From Hexactinellida sp. DTS-2022 (lineage: Eukaryota; Porifera; Hexactinellida): a DNA stretch of 64,000 nt. Positions 45,670-58,781 of this stretch are shown here, in pieces. The notes under the pieces were generated by a model. The model made no database searches and was not told the DNA's origin. It saw only the letters and a list, made by a program, of their open reading frames with translations. Numbering within the stretch: position 1 is the stretch's first letter; each line of letters begins with the position of its first letter. A program made the translations under genes and the position numbers. The stretch spans positions 5,782,001 to 5,846,000 of the forward strand of contig JAPNXP010000012.1 of assembly GCA_028753945.1 (NCBI GenBank), read 5' to 3'.

Positions 45670-48600
45670 ATGTACAAATGGTGGGTAAACAAATTGCATT
45701 TATTGAGATATACTATTTATCAATTGTTATGTATAGAACGTGTTGTCTTCACTGTTGATAACGCATTAATAAACACCTTTCTGTCAACAACAACAAGATA
45801 CGAATACTCAGTTCAGATAGCAACGACTAACATTAACATTATATGCTACTCGGATACCGAGAGTGTAGATTGGAATGTAGCATTTAATAACGGGACTTTC
45901 TATTCCCAGGATGAGGCTACAATCTCTATGCACAGTTTCAGCTCTCGGAGAGAAGGCGTGTATCAGTGCAACTTCGGAAACGGAGTTAATATATCCATTA
46001 ACTTACAGGGCACAGGTTAGCTAATAGCACCATATAACTATATGAGTTATAATAGTATGCTATTTAGGCCACGGTGTAATTATAATACTCTTCCAATGGG
46101 GAGTATGATTTTTGGAAATATTAATTAGGAGCTAGAAAATTTGGAATCCTCTCCTATACCGTAACATTAATTGTGATTTAGGCGTATGAAATTGGATCAG
46201 ACAGGATTAGGAGCGTATCTACGAATGGCTGTATATTACACTGGTTTATATAGATTGCTATTTAGGTCACGGTGTGTACTACTCTTCCAATGGGGAGTAC
46301 GGGACCGTGTCAACAGACGAGACAACGGACTCCCGACTAGTTGTACAGACCGACAGAGTGTACAGGGTGTACTGCAGTGGGCACGCAGTGGCCTGGAGGG
46401 ACAGGAACCAGGACTCTGTTCCTCTCTGTCCTAGGACAGGGGTCTGTCAGGAGGGGCTCTCCTCCGGGGAGAGGGTCCTCGTGTTCCCCTACTCCGCGGC
46501 CCCCAGGGAGTACGTATGTAGAATCAACTTTGAGAGGGAAGACCATCTACACACTGTACAGTTCCTAAGGAACGATTCGAGTAGGTTCTTATATAATATT
46601 ATAAGCACTAGCCAGTCTTTCATACAGGATTTGTATGCAAGGGGGCAATCTTATTCTTATATATAACATTTCTTAAGGGGCATATATTAAAACTTCTTGT
46701 GTAAGTGGTTTTCTAGGAGGTATGAAATCCTGCTAACTCTCTATAGTTATTCCTACCAACATAAGCATACAGACCGAGCCGTACTTCCCGCTTATTAACG
46801 GTCTCATTACAGTCAGGTCGCTAGCAGTTACGCTATCATGTGCATACGTGGCGCATCCGCCCCCTGGGTTCGTTATGCTATTCAGCGACATGCCCGTGTC
46901 CCGAAGAGAGGCACTTATAATAGAGGCACGCGTGGACTACACAGGGCACCTAAAGGAGTACTACGTAACTTGCTTTGTTAACAACGGCATTACGAGACTG
47001 CACATGATAAGCGTTATATTCGACTTAGGTGAGTGTAGTTATATAACTAGCGGTATCTAGTTAGTTAATATTAGAGGGACAGTGTCACCTGCCTGTTAGA
47101 GGTGTTACAATATGATTAATCATTCACAAGATATAGTCAACTCCGCTTAATAGAGTCACCTCAGGACCAGGTTGCTTTAACCCGATTAAGCGGAGAATTC
47201 TATTAACCGAAAATATTTTAAGCCAAAATGTAATTCCGTCTTAAAAATCCTGCGAAGTTTTGACCCGATTAAGCTGTGAAATCTATTAACCGGAGTCGAC
47301 TGTATCATATAATGAGTGTCTGTATCTCTAGCTATAGCCAGCCCCCCCTCTAACATGGCGAGCTCAGAAGTGACCAGTTCCTCTATCTCCCTGACCTGGG
47401 GTCCGGCCTCTCGCCACCTAGAGAGAGACAGCCGCTACTCTCTCTCCTACAGCAGCCTAACTGCTAACAGCAGTGACGTAGTCTCTGGGGCTATTTATAG
47501 CTACAGACTGGGTGACCTCACTCCCTGTGAGACATACAGCATTAGCGTTATGGCCACAAACCCGGTGGGGAGAGGGCCCGCAGCCAGCGTAGCGGTGACT
47601 ACGCTACCGGCCGGTGAGTGCTGTAGTGAGCCGACCGTAATCCCTGTAGAGTAAGGCCGACCGTAATCCCTGTAGAGTAAGGCCGACCGTAATCCCTGTA
47701 GAGTAAGGCCGTACGTATACTTCCTATAGAGTATATTGTATTGCGGCCATTGATCTCATATACAGGTTATTATTGTAAACACTAACAACAAAAGTTACAG
47801 TAGAACGTACCTTAGTTAGAGGATTCAAATTTTCGCGCTCCTAAATTCAAATTTATCAAAATCATGCTCCAAAGGAGCGTCTCGCGCTCCTGGATAATTC
47901 CTTGGTTCGTACGCACTAATTGTTTAAACAGTTTATAAAGCAGTCGTAGTATTTGTATGCAGGATAAACTCTGTTAATACGTACCTATACCATTCCCGTG
48001 GTTATATTATACTCAAGTTATACTGCTAATTCTCTTGCTATAGTGATAACAGTGGCTCCGGCCAATATCAGCGCCCGACGCGTGGGGAGCAGATTCCTAT
48101 TTCTCAGCTGGCCCCCGGTCCCCCTGGCCCCCTGTCCCCTCTCTGCGGTTAGCTACACACTGGCCTACCGGAGCATCAGCCCCGAGACCGGCGGTACCCG
48201 GCGTGTTCTTATAGCGAGAGAGAGCAGACTTAAGGACGGACAGGTGTATGCTGTTATAGACGGGCTGGAGGAGTTCTATACGTACAGCATTAGTGTGTAT
48301 GCCAGCAACTCACGGGGGGACGGCCCGACTGTGTATACTCAGATACAGACTGAGCCACAAGGTATCCTAATAGCCGTATTATACAGTACAGTAGATTCCA
48401 TAGACATACAAATGCATGCAGATAACTACGGTTAATACTATGAAATACGAACAAATTTCGACGGTCCCCTGGTGTTCCTATTAACGAGAGTTGACTGTAT
48501 ATTAATTGGGAAAGGTTGTTACTTAATAATCTGGTACGCTCTACAAAGGTAATAAATTGGTGTCGTTAAACTCACCTTTCTATCCCTAAATTAAATAAAA

Positions 48601-49442
48601 AATAAAAAAATATTTTCTGTGCAAATATGTATTGAAAATTAACATTATCACATAGCATGAATCCCTATTGCCCGCAGTAGGGGGGTGTGCCCTCCCTCAG
48701 CTTGTCCAGTACCCACCCCTGTCCCTTGTCCCCTATCTCCCGCTCCCCCTGCCCCCCCAGCTGCTGCAGACACCACTGCACGCGACAGGTCCAACTGCAG
48801 ATGTAGAAGTAGTTAACCGGACTAATCCTGACCGCGTAGTTGAGCTGCTGACGCTTGTTCGGATCGTAGTCGTAGCCGGATAGGATCCCTATCGTCCGGA
48901 GCTCATTCCTATTGCCAACTGGGTTGCTATGCGGCCCGTACATGCCGGCCCCCGACCCGCCGTACGTGACGTCACACTCGTGCCAGAGAATCCCCTCGTC
49001 TTCGTCTATAACCTATGTACACAGCCAGGTTAATGTGTTGTTGTTGTTGTTGTTGTTAGTTAGTAGTTAGTTAGTTATTGTGTCGTTGTTGTTGTAGTTA
49101 GTTAGTTAGTTAGTTAATTAATTGTTGTTGTTGTTGTTGTTGTTGTTGTTAGTTAGTTAGTAGTTAGTTAATTGTGTTGTTTTGTTGTTGTTGTGTTGGT
49201 TTTGGTGTTGTTATAATTAGTTAGTTAGATAGTTAATTGTTTTGTTGTTGTTGTTGTGCTGTAGTTAGTTAGTTAGTTAGTTAATTGTTGTTGTTGCTGT
49301 TGTTGTTGTGCTGTAGTTAGTTAGTTAGTTAGTTAATTAATTGTTGTTGTTGCTGTTGTTGTTGTGCTGTAGTTAGTTAGTTAGTTAGTTAGTTAATTGT
49401 GTTGTTGTTGTTGTTGTTGTGCTGTAGTTAGTTAGTTAATTG

Positions 49443-49473
<31 letters not shown>

Positions 49474-52400
49474 CTTGTTCTTGTTCTTCGTTAATTGTGT
49501 TGCTGTTGATGTTGTTAATTGTGTTGTTGTCGTTGTTGTTAGTTAGTTAGTTAGTTAGCTAGTTAATTGTGTTGTTGTTGTTGTTGTTGTCTTACCTTGC
49601 AGGAAGTCATCCACTTGGTCTTCTCGGGCTTATCGTCGAAGTATGCAACTACGGCGAGTCTCGAGTTGACCCCGTGCTGTCTGTCGCTCGTTAGCGCTAT
49701 CGGCAGAAAGGCTGTGGACAGCGGGGCGATCTGTAGAACCGCGTAGTCGTAGTAGTCCGGGTTAATGTTCCTGTCTGCAGTAAGGTTATAATAGTACAGT
49801 AGAACCCGTTAGTACCAACACAGTAATATGAACACTATTCAGTCCCCTTCAAAGCCTTTCCAATACAAATGATATTGTTAATATGGATTCAGGATAAGGC
49901 AAACGTGTTAATACGGTCCCCTGGTGTCCTACTAACGAGGTTATACTGCACAATCCGTTACAGCAGTGCTTACCTGGGTTGGTCCAGTTGGAAGGCAGGA
50001 ATATGGAACTAACTGACACCCACTCGAGTCCGTGTGCCATCTCTACCCCCACCTCCAGCTGGCTGTACCCCGCCTTAAAGTGTCCCTCTGTGTGAATGCA
50101 GTGTGCAGCTGTCAACACGTGCGTAGGCGTAACAAGCATGCCCGTACATCCAACTGATAGCAGGACCTGTAGACAGTAAGTTGTTTGCAATTAGGAACTG
50201 TAAACAACAACAACAACAACAACGTACAGTAGCTAGCTCTGGTATCCTACTCTCCTCTGGAATCGATTCTCTGTCCACTTCGCTTCTATCATCCTCTCCA
50301 AATATCTCTCTGCGCTCAACTTGGTGACCGCTATGCCTCTCTGGAATCCACTCAGCTTCAGCATTCCTATTGACCACTCTGTCGCTAAGGAATGGGTTGT
50401 GTAGAGTAGTGGACAGGTGTGCCCCCTCCCCTATGACGTGTTCCTCGTAGCCGAAATATCTCCAGTCTCTCTCTCCTGCAGCAACAGCTGTCAGCAGCAG
50501 AACTATAGTACAACCGTAGAGCAGCATGATAACTAATGTCTGTATAGTTACAATATACACTATATATAGTGTATATTGCTGTGGTCTTATAGCGTTATAT
50601 CAGTAGGTATTGTAACCTGAGAGATGCTTGCTTATTCGAACTAAGTTGTTGTATTTGGAACTAACTCGTTATAACTGGAACTAACTCGTTATAACTGGAA
50701 CTAACTTATGATAATTAATCTGAGTCTATTCGTTAGTCCCCTCGAGCACGCCGCGGCATCTGTCCTTGCAGGGACGCACCAACCTCACCTGGTCCCCCCC
50801 AGCCCTCCGACACAGGAATGGGATCATCAGCCACTACTTGGTCCGCGTGGTGTCCCTCTACAGAGAGAGACCGGATGTAGAGGTGTCGGTTAACACCTCT
50901 CACACGTACCAGCTGATCAGAAGGGACCAGGAGGCTGTTAAGATAGAGATAGAAGTTAGAGCTGTCAACCAAGTCGGAGAGGGGGCTCCTGCTGTCCTAC
51001 ACATCACACTCAGTAAGTGTTGTGTTGTTGTTGTTGTTGTTGTTGTTGTTATTATTGTTGGTGTTATTTAGACCCGTACAGAGAGCTCCCAGATATCCTG
51101 AAACAGCTGGGATCGGAGATCAGCCCGGAAGACTCAAAGCTTCTCCTCAACATATCCCTAATAGCACTAGAGCCTGGTACTAATGACACGCGCATAACTC
51201 CCACACAGACCAGCATCCTAGTTGAGTCTCTGGCCATCTCCCTTAGGGGCATCAGCCAGTCGAAAGAGGCCGGGCAAATGGCAGGGGTGGACTCGTCCTA
51301 CTTTCAGGACGTTCTAACCGCGAGCTCGCTGCTCTGGGAAAGGGGGATCCTCAGGAACGAAGGCGGGTCAGTCTCTCCCTCCCGGAACTTCGCGGAATTC
51401 CTCGAGATAGTCAACGAGCTGTCTAGACTGTATACCGCATTCCAATCTGGTCTTAATGCAACTAGGGGCAGGAGGGAATCCACCCAGGGGCCACTCTACA
51501 ATCTAGATTCAAAGAACTTGCATTTAAGCGTGTTTCCTATTTCAGGCGAGAAGTTCAGGAGTGGGTTTATAGAGCTGCAAGTAGACTTGGAGTCGGGTCT
51601 TCTCTCCCAGGTTACTATTGACAACTATATGCCCCAATATGACGGGACTGCATCCCTAAGGGAAGGGCGGTTCTCCAGTGTGATACACAATCTTATTCTC
51701 TCCTCTGACTATGAGTTCGGACAGATACGGGCCTCTATTCTCTTCAACGAGACCGCAGGTAGCGACACAACTCCAGAGTGCGTGTTCTTCAGCCAGGAGC
51801 TGCAGAGATGGGACACGACAGGACTCACAACTAACCAACTCAAAACCGGTACCGAATGTGTTACCAACCACTTTACAAGTTTCGGCGTGCTGGTCCGTCC
51901 CTTCGCAGCAGAGCTCACCAGAGAGCAGAGCCTAGCGCTATCCGTCGTAACCTACATTCTCCTCAGCACATCCCTGTTGCTGCTGTCCCTATCCCTATTC
52001 CTGTACGTGGCCACTGGGAGGGTCACCCTGAGGGTAGAGGCAAACATTGTGTACTTTAACTACGCGATCGCGCTATTTCTAGCCACCGGCACGTTCCTAT
52101 TCGGGATACAGACTGCCACTAACAGCCACGTGGGCTGCTTTATAGTCGCGTCTCTTATGCACTACACTTGGCTATGTGTGTTCGCCTGGAGTTCGTGTAT
52201 AGCGTTCCTGCTGTTCCACAAAATCTGTTTCGTGATGAGCGAGAGACGCATATGGTACTACCTGGTGGCATTTGGGTGGATAATGCCTCTTGTTGTTGTT
52301 GTCATAACTGTTGGCATCGCCAACGCGTACTACACACGGACAGGCGAGGACCACTGCTGGCTGTCTCGGGAGAACGGTGTCATGTGGTCGTTCCTGGGTC

Positions 52401-53685
52401 CCGTTCTTGTCATCCTCGTTGTTAATGTAGTCTTACTCGTGATCAGCTGTTTGAGAATATTCAAGTCGATCGTGGATTTCGATAAGGACAAGTTACGAGC
52501 CCTGCGTGTGTCCCTCACCAGCGCTGCTATAATGATACCGGTGCTAAACACCCCGTGGCTGCTGCTGCTGTTAACACTGGACCGGAGCACGTACAGTATT
52601 ATCGTAGAGTGGATATTCGTGTTCCTTAATGCTTCTAATGGGATCCTATTCTTCTGTCTGTTCGTGCTAAGGAATAACGAGATTAAGAAGTCTCTGAGAA
52701 GTACCAAGTGCGTCAAATGGTTGTTAGGCAAACTCAGCATGGGAGAAGCGACTAGCACCTCGGCTAGGGTCTCCTCTAAGTATGTTTTGAAGAAACAGCG
52801 AACCACGGATTCCTATATGGAGCAGGGACTGAAACACTCTCGCATGGGCGACAGCATGGAGATTAGGGGGTCCGCCTCTCCCAGGTCTTCTATAGGTAAG
52901 CACTGAGTACTGTAGTCATTAGCACTGTAGTATTGTAGTACTGTAGTATTGTAGCACTGTAGTATTGTAGCACTGTAGTATTGTAGCACTGTAGTACGCC
53001 AGGAGATAACTTACCTAGGATTTTCTTGGCCGGAAATCCTAGATAGATTCTATGGCCAAAAAATCTTGTCAGAGACCTGGCACCAAATTAATTGCCAACC
53101 CGGCACCTAAATTGAATCACACTGCAAGCACTTTTGCACCTCAACCGATGCCTGGCTGGCTTCTATATAAACCCCTAACTGTAGCACTGTAGCTGTAGTA
53201 GGAACTGCGGTGCTATACTGCTATTACTCTGGTGCTTTTAGGTCCGGATTTCCCGACGCCGCTCCCGAGATCCCCGCTTAAGACCAAAGCCGGATTCGTG
53301 TCTCTCCCCACTCACGAGGATGCAGACGAGACCCTGCCTCCTTCTGAGGGTAAGTACTACTGTGTGATATACAGTAGAACCTCGTTAGTGGGAACACCAG
53401 GGGACCGTGAAAATGTGTTCGCCTTACCCGGAATTTGTATTAACCAATTTCATCTGTATTGCAAAGGCTTTGAAGGGGACTGAATAGTGTTCGTACTAAC
53501 GAGGTTCTGCTAATGTTGTGTGTGTTTACATCCGTGTTGTTATAGAGAAACCTGAAGCAGAGCCGATCTACAGCAAGGTAGACAAATCAAACAAACCACC
53601 TGAGCCCAGCTATTCCAACTTAGCGGACACACCAACCGAGACACAGGGGACAGAAAATGGGATAACTGATGAGAACACTGTTTAG
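45670..53685 (+). CDS. adhesion G protein-coupled receptor (Ig/FN3-GAIN-7TM)
   Basis: Cell-surface receptor. CDS = 45670-46015, 46266-46580, 46747-47028, 47332-47613, 48044-48361, 50737-51012, 51072-52895, 53242-53349, 53546-53685; 1296 aa, every intron phase 1. Ig-like segments (REGVYQCNF; ISIQTEPYF..SCAYVAHPPPGF) are followed by three FN3 domains (SISLTWGPAS; FLFLSWPPVP; NLTWSPPALRHRNG). Exon 7 codes a GAIN region and GPS (CVFFSQELQRW ... ECVTNHFTSFGVLV; cleavage expected before the Thr), although part of the usual GPS cysteine set is missing. Seven membrane spans follow, TM1 being LALSVVTYILLSTSLLLL and TM7 IIVEWIFVFLNASNGILF. The tail has two Tyr motifs, IYSKV and SYSNL. The first exon's start is uncertain: no clean signal peptide is seen, so an upstream exon may be missing. 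Confidence 0.92.
46123..46243. mobile_element. family H element in receptor intron 1
   Basis: ATTAATTAGGAGCTAGAAAA ... TACCGTAACATTAATTGTG ... CAGGATTAGGAGCGTATCTA ... GGCTGTATATTACACTGG. It stands 22 bp before exon 2, so its end supplies part of the acceptor region. Confidence 0.75.
47134..47303. mobile_element. 'CTCCGCTTAATAGAG' MITE in receptor intron 3
   Basis: About 170 bp, ends AGTCAACTCCGCTTAATAG and CTATTAACCGGAGTCGACT; sister of 28678-28860. Confidence 0.75.
47614..48043. repeat. receptor intron 4: 26-bp triplication and element fragments
   Basis: 47628-47705 holds three copies of a 26-bp unit (GCCGACCGTAATCCCTGTAG + AGTAAG) that starts 14 bp after the donor. 47818-47910 is a reverse fragment of family H ('ttttcgcgctcctaaattc ... 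gctcctggataattcc'). 47935-48003 relates to 15809-15900. Confidence 0.8.
48665..50527 (-). CDS. PRSS23/PRSS35-like secreted serine protease, nested in a receptor intron
   Basis: Secreted trypsin-fold protein. CDS = complement of 50228-50527, 49974-50166, 49596-49774, 48665-49012; 339 aa. The signal peptide is MLLYGCTIVLLLTAVAAG, then a ~85-residue pro-region. The triad is complete: His in LTAAHC, Asp in YDYAVL, Ser in YGGSGAGMYG, i.e. GGSG instead of GDSGG, as in the PRSS23/35 group (GASG). Further family marks: GCTGMLVTPTHVLTAAHCIH, HECDVTYG and the late NYAVRISPVNYFYICSW. The gene lies wholly in the 2.4-kb intron between exons 5 and 6 of the adhesion receptor, on the opposite strand. Activity against substrates is unknown; the family's natural targets are poorly defined. 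Confidence 0.87.
49024..49590. repeat. GTT / GTTA simple-repeat block in the protease intron
   Basis: Alternating (GTT)n and (TTAG)n runs, with several near-identical 60-bp blocks such as 'gttgttgttgtgctgtagttagttagttag...' repeated in tandem. It fills nearly all of the intron between exons 3 and 4 of the PRSS23-like gene. Confidence 0.95.
49797..49948. mobile_element. pogo-like MITE, family A, copy in protease intron 2
   Basis: CAGTAGAACCCGTTAGTACC ... ggtcccctggtgtcct ... ACTAACGAGGTTATACTG, TA-flanked on the left. It occupies most of the 199-bp intron. Confidence 0.8.
52896..53545. repeat. receptor introns 7 and 8: simple repeat and family A MITE
   Basis: 52916-53000 is a ~20-bp tandem repeat of 'cactgtagtattgtag'. 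53372-53509 is a full family A MITE (CAGTAGAACCTCGTTAGTG ... GTACTAACGAGGTTCTG). Exon 8 is at 53242-53349. Confidence 0.8.
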
Positions 53686-53865
53686 CTGAGATAGGAATCC
53701 CTTTGTTGTAACCTATTCCATAGCATATAAGCTCATGTATGTAGGGTATAATGTAATGCTAATTACTGTGTTTATGAGATGTAAATAATAATAGTTGTTA
53801 TATGCTGGTAATAAGCAGTTCGGCCGTGTCACTAAATTAGCTTTGCAGCGTAATTGCAATACCAC

Positions 53866-54651
53866 ATGTCCTATTCTGAGATCCTATTAGTAGGGGACCC
53901 GGGGGTGGGGAAAACTACCCTCTTACGGAAGCTAACTGGAATCGATATTGGCCTACCTGAGGATTATATTCAATTTCAAGAATATGTGGACAAGAAATAT
54001 AACATAGGAGTTCCTCCCAATCAGGAGACCGTCCATGTTAAATTCTACGATCCAAGTTTTGAACTACAATCCACCCCTACTTGCATCCTGAGGTACTTAA
54101 TGGAGTATACTTTGTGTTTGTTTGTTTGTTACGCGCATTGTAATAATGCATACGGATAAACCAGGATTCAAGCTGTTATAATATGTAGCTACAGTAGAAC
54201 CTCGTTACTAGGAACACGGTTAATACGAATAAACAGTTTCACAAAATCAGGTCCCTACAATGGCTATTCAATGGGTATTACCCCTGTTAATACGAACTCC
54301 GGATAAAGCAAACAAATTTTACTGTCCGTTGGTATTCGTATTAACGAAGTTCTACTGTACCTTATTTTCCCGAAACTAGTTGAGTGTGTTAATAATTAAT
54401 GACTTCTATTTATAGACAGAAGGATATAGTTATCCTGGTATGGTCTCTCACTGATAATGACTCCTTCAGGAATATAGGCATGTATATGAATTGTAGAATT
54501 GGCACAGGCCAGCTTGAAAATTCCGATATAGTATTCTGCGCTAACAAATGCGATGCGATGACAGACGATAAACTATTCGATAGGTGCAATTTGGATTACA
54601 ATGAGTATCCATTGGTTAAAACATCTCGGGACGGCACTGGTGAGCTACTGG

Positions 54652-54690
<39 letters not shown>

Positions 54691-54855
54691 AATACATATT
54701 AACACCTGTCTGTAGGCATTCAAGAGCTGGAGTCTATCTTACTTGAAATTTTGAGTAGGAGACACAGAAAGCCAGACACTTTTGGCGAGCTTGATAGTTT
54801 CAGTTTACACGACAAGCCCCGAAAAGAAGAGGTGCCACGGTCTAATTGTTGCTAA
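53866..54855 (+). CDS. divergent Rab/Ras-like GTPase 3
   Basis: CDS = 53866-54092, 54416-54639, 54716-54855; 196 aa. P-loop GDPGVGKTT intact; the G3 region reads YDPSFELQ, so both the Gly and the catalytic Gln of DxxGQ are gone; G4 NKCD is normal; G5 is SRDG. It ends SNCC, a Rab-type double-cysteine tail. Sister of GTPase 4 (same three-exon layout, shared VPP.QETV and KTSRDGTGxxGIQELESI). The start is the ATG after the CAATACCAC upstream sequence. Intron 1 contains a full family A MITE (54192-54357) and intron 2 is a GTT run. Altered switch II argues for slow or no intrinsic hydrolysis. Confidence 0.87.
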
Positions 54856-56181
54856 CTAAAGATACACACTATCTTGCTTGTTTTATGTATATGTTTGTTT
54901 ATTATGTGAATATACTATTTGCTGGATATCGCAGGTCTTGAATTCAGTGCATATTATGATAGAGTGGAATACTGGGAATTAAGATATCCCTTGGCGGCCA
55001 GTTATAATAGGCTTAAATATTTCAAAGCAACTCGAGTTGCATTACACTAAACAGACCTGTAGCCAGAATGATAGTAAGGGGGGGGGGGGGGGGGGGCTCA
55101 TAATATCCAAATGATAATCAAATGCTATATCAGCCCCCCTCGGGCCTGACTGCTTGGATATCTAAGTATTGGTGCTGGTGAATTAAAATAGTTACAGTTA
55201 CAGTTATAATTATAGGCTTCAGTTTAAATTGTTGAGTACTTCGAGAGAATCAATTACTAACTCAAAACCTGAAAACGAAGTTAGCAAAATGATGTCAAAC
55301 CGTTCTACGTATACAGTGGAGCCTCCCATAACGGACACTCCAAATAGCGGACAACCTCCAAATAACGGACAACCTCCAAATAGCGGACAACCCTCGTGGC
55401 ACGGATTTATTTATTTAGCATATGTCTAATAGAAAAGCAACCTCTAAATAGCGGACAACCTCTAAATAACGGACAACGGTTCCGGTCCCAAGGTGTCCGT
55501 TGTTCAGAGGCTCTACTGTATTATATACTGACTATTATGAGACCATTGAACACACAAATGTTGTATAACTTGTATTGGTCTAAATGTGCAACGTCAGTCT
55601 TTCTCAATACAGTAGAGCCTCTGAACAACGGACACCTTGGGACCGGAACCGCTGTCCGTTATTTAGAGGTTGTCCGCTATTTGGAGTGTCCGTTATGGGA
55701 GGCTCCACTGTAGTTATTGGCTATATAAGGGAACAAATAACAAATTTGCATACATAAGGGCCTACATTCATGCATTGGTTGTATTTCGCCAAAATCTATA
55801 ATCCTATAATATAACTGTCCCTTAATTAATCCTATAATATAACTGTCCCTTAATTAATCCTATAATATAACCCCCTATAATTCGAACTCCCATTAATCGG
55901 GACAACACCCAGGGACCCAGTTCCTATCAATTAGCGATTCGACTGAATCACTGAAATATACCCTAGCTCTGACAGTCGTATATACCGGTTTATAGCTTGC
56001 TTGCTTATATGTAGACGATCTATAAAAGTCCATACAAACTAAGCTAAAAATTTGTAGACCGTCTATAAATTCTGTAGACCAAAGCCCCTGCCGTCTATGA
56101 GTAATACTATTGTATATGTAGAGAAACCTGGTCTAGAAATAGACGGTCTATATACAAGTTATTCGTTAATAGCGTAGCCCC
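54856..56181. mobile_element. intergenic cluster of MITEs and a G homopolymer
   Basis: 55079-55095 is a run of ~17 G. 55314-55519 has ends CAGTGGAGCCTCCCATAACG and GTTCAGAGGCTCTACTG, with inner repeated 'aaatagcggacaacctcc'. 55610-55710 is a shorter relative in the opposite orientation. 56009-56155 is a third type with ends ATGTAGACGATCTATAAAAG and AATAGACGGTCTATATACA; its twin is at 63690-63842. 55795-55870 repeats 'taatcctataatataactgtccct' about three times. No gene is seen. Confidence 0.75.
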
Positions 56182-57442
<1,261 letters not shown>

Positions 57443-57699
57443 CTACTCGCGAATTTGTTTATTTTATGTATATTTGTTTATTTTATATATGCAATATGTA
57501 TGTATTTTTGTGTATTTTATATATGCAATATGTATGTATATTTGTTTATTTTATATATGCAATATGTATGTATATTGTTTTATATTTGGAATACAATGTG
57601 TCATTAATAAATTACACCCCATATGATTACACTACTGTAACACACTGTGGTCCTATTATTATTTATTCTAATTTGCAGCTATTTATATACGATCAGCTG
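57443..57699. repeat. 36-bp tandem repeat between GTPase 4 and aminopeptidase
   Basis: Three copies of a ~36-bp unit 'tgtttattttatatatgcaatatgtatgtata' at about 57466-57575, directly after the GTPase stop. 57655-57699 probably contains the aminopeptidase 5' UTR, with a possible acceptor TTTGCAG near 57678. Confidence 0.8.
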
Positions 57700-58532
57700 A
57701 TGGCTGCTAAGACAGCTGGTGTTCCCATTGACCTGGAGGCGGCAAATTCATTGGCTGTTGAGTACCTACAGTTCTCGGACGCATCTCCATCCCCTTTCCA
57801 CGGTACATAGCCTAGCAACAAGAGTGTAGCATAGGAATGTATTAACTTTGTTATAGTTGTTGCGGAGTGCCGTAAGATCCTATTGGCTGCTGGGTTCACA
57901 GAATTGTTTGAAAGGAATGCTTGGGACACGAAGCCTAATGGGAAGGTTAGAATGAATTCCAACTGTCAATCCTAACCAATCAGCTGTTATCTTTAGTATT
58001 TTTTCGCGCGCAACAACTCCAGTTTGGTGGCATTCTGTGTGGGAGGCGCTTTCAAGCCTGGAAGTGGATTCGCAATTCTAGCCGGACACACAGACAGCCC
58101 CTGCTTCAAGGTACCTTTGTATCCATAGTCCAGTAGTACATTAACTCTGTATCCATAGTCCAATAGTATATTAGCTCTGTGTCCATAGTCCAGTAGTGCA
58201 TTAATTGCTGTCGTAGGTTAAGCCCAAGAACAGCCAGAACAAGCTGGGCTACTCCCTTCTGGGGGTGAGCACGTACGGAGGGGGCCTCTGGCACACCTGG
58301 TTCGACAGGGACCTCACTGTAGCGGGCCGTGTCGTGTACAAGGTAGGTGTTACAATGTGGAACTAAGCACGGGGTTACACTGCAGTAGGGGAGTGATGGG
58401 GGCATGAGAGACACGCTTGTGCACGTGCAGAGACCGATTCTGAGACTGTCCACTCTCTGCATACACCTGCAGGATGCCGCTGAGAGGGACAAGTTCGCTC
58501 CCAACAAGGAGATGCATACGTACGTTCTGTTC

Positions 58533-58563
<31 letters not shown>

Positions 58564-58716
58564 AGTTAGTACGATAGAACCTCGTTAATACGAACACCAA
58601 CTTATCCAAAAATTTGTATGAACCGTGTTCGTACTAGCGAGGTTCTACTGTAGTTAGTTAGTTACGTAGTTGATTAGTAGTAGTTAGTTGGTTAGTTGTT
58701 TGGTGTTATTGTTTGG

Positions 58717-58781
<65 letters not shown>

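Noticed and set aside
53232..53483. Receptor exon 8 continuing into the family A MITE as a coding extension
   Set aside because: A strong donor (GAGG|GTAAGT) at 53350 and a matching downstream exon give a conserved-looking tail; the read-through is transposon sequence.
55079..55095. Poly-G run as a G-quadruplex regulator
   Set aside because: It is a bare homopolymer in an intergenic, element-rich area, and its length is also prone to sequencing error.
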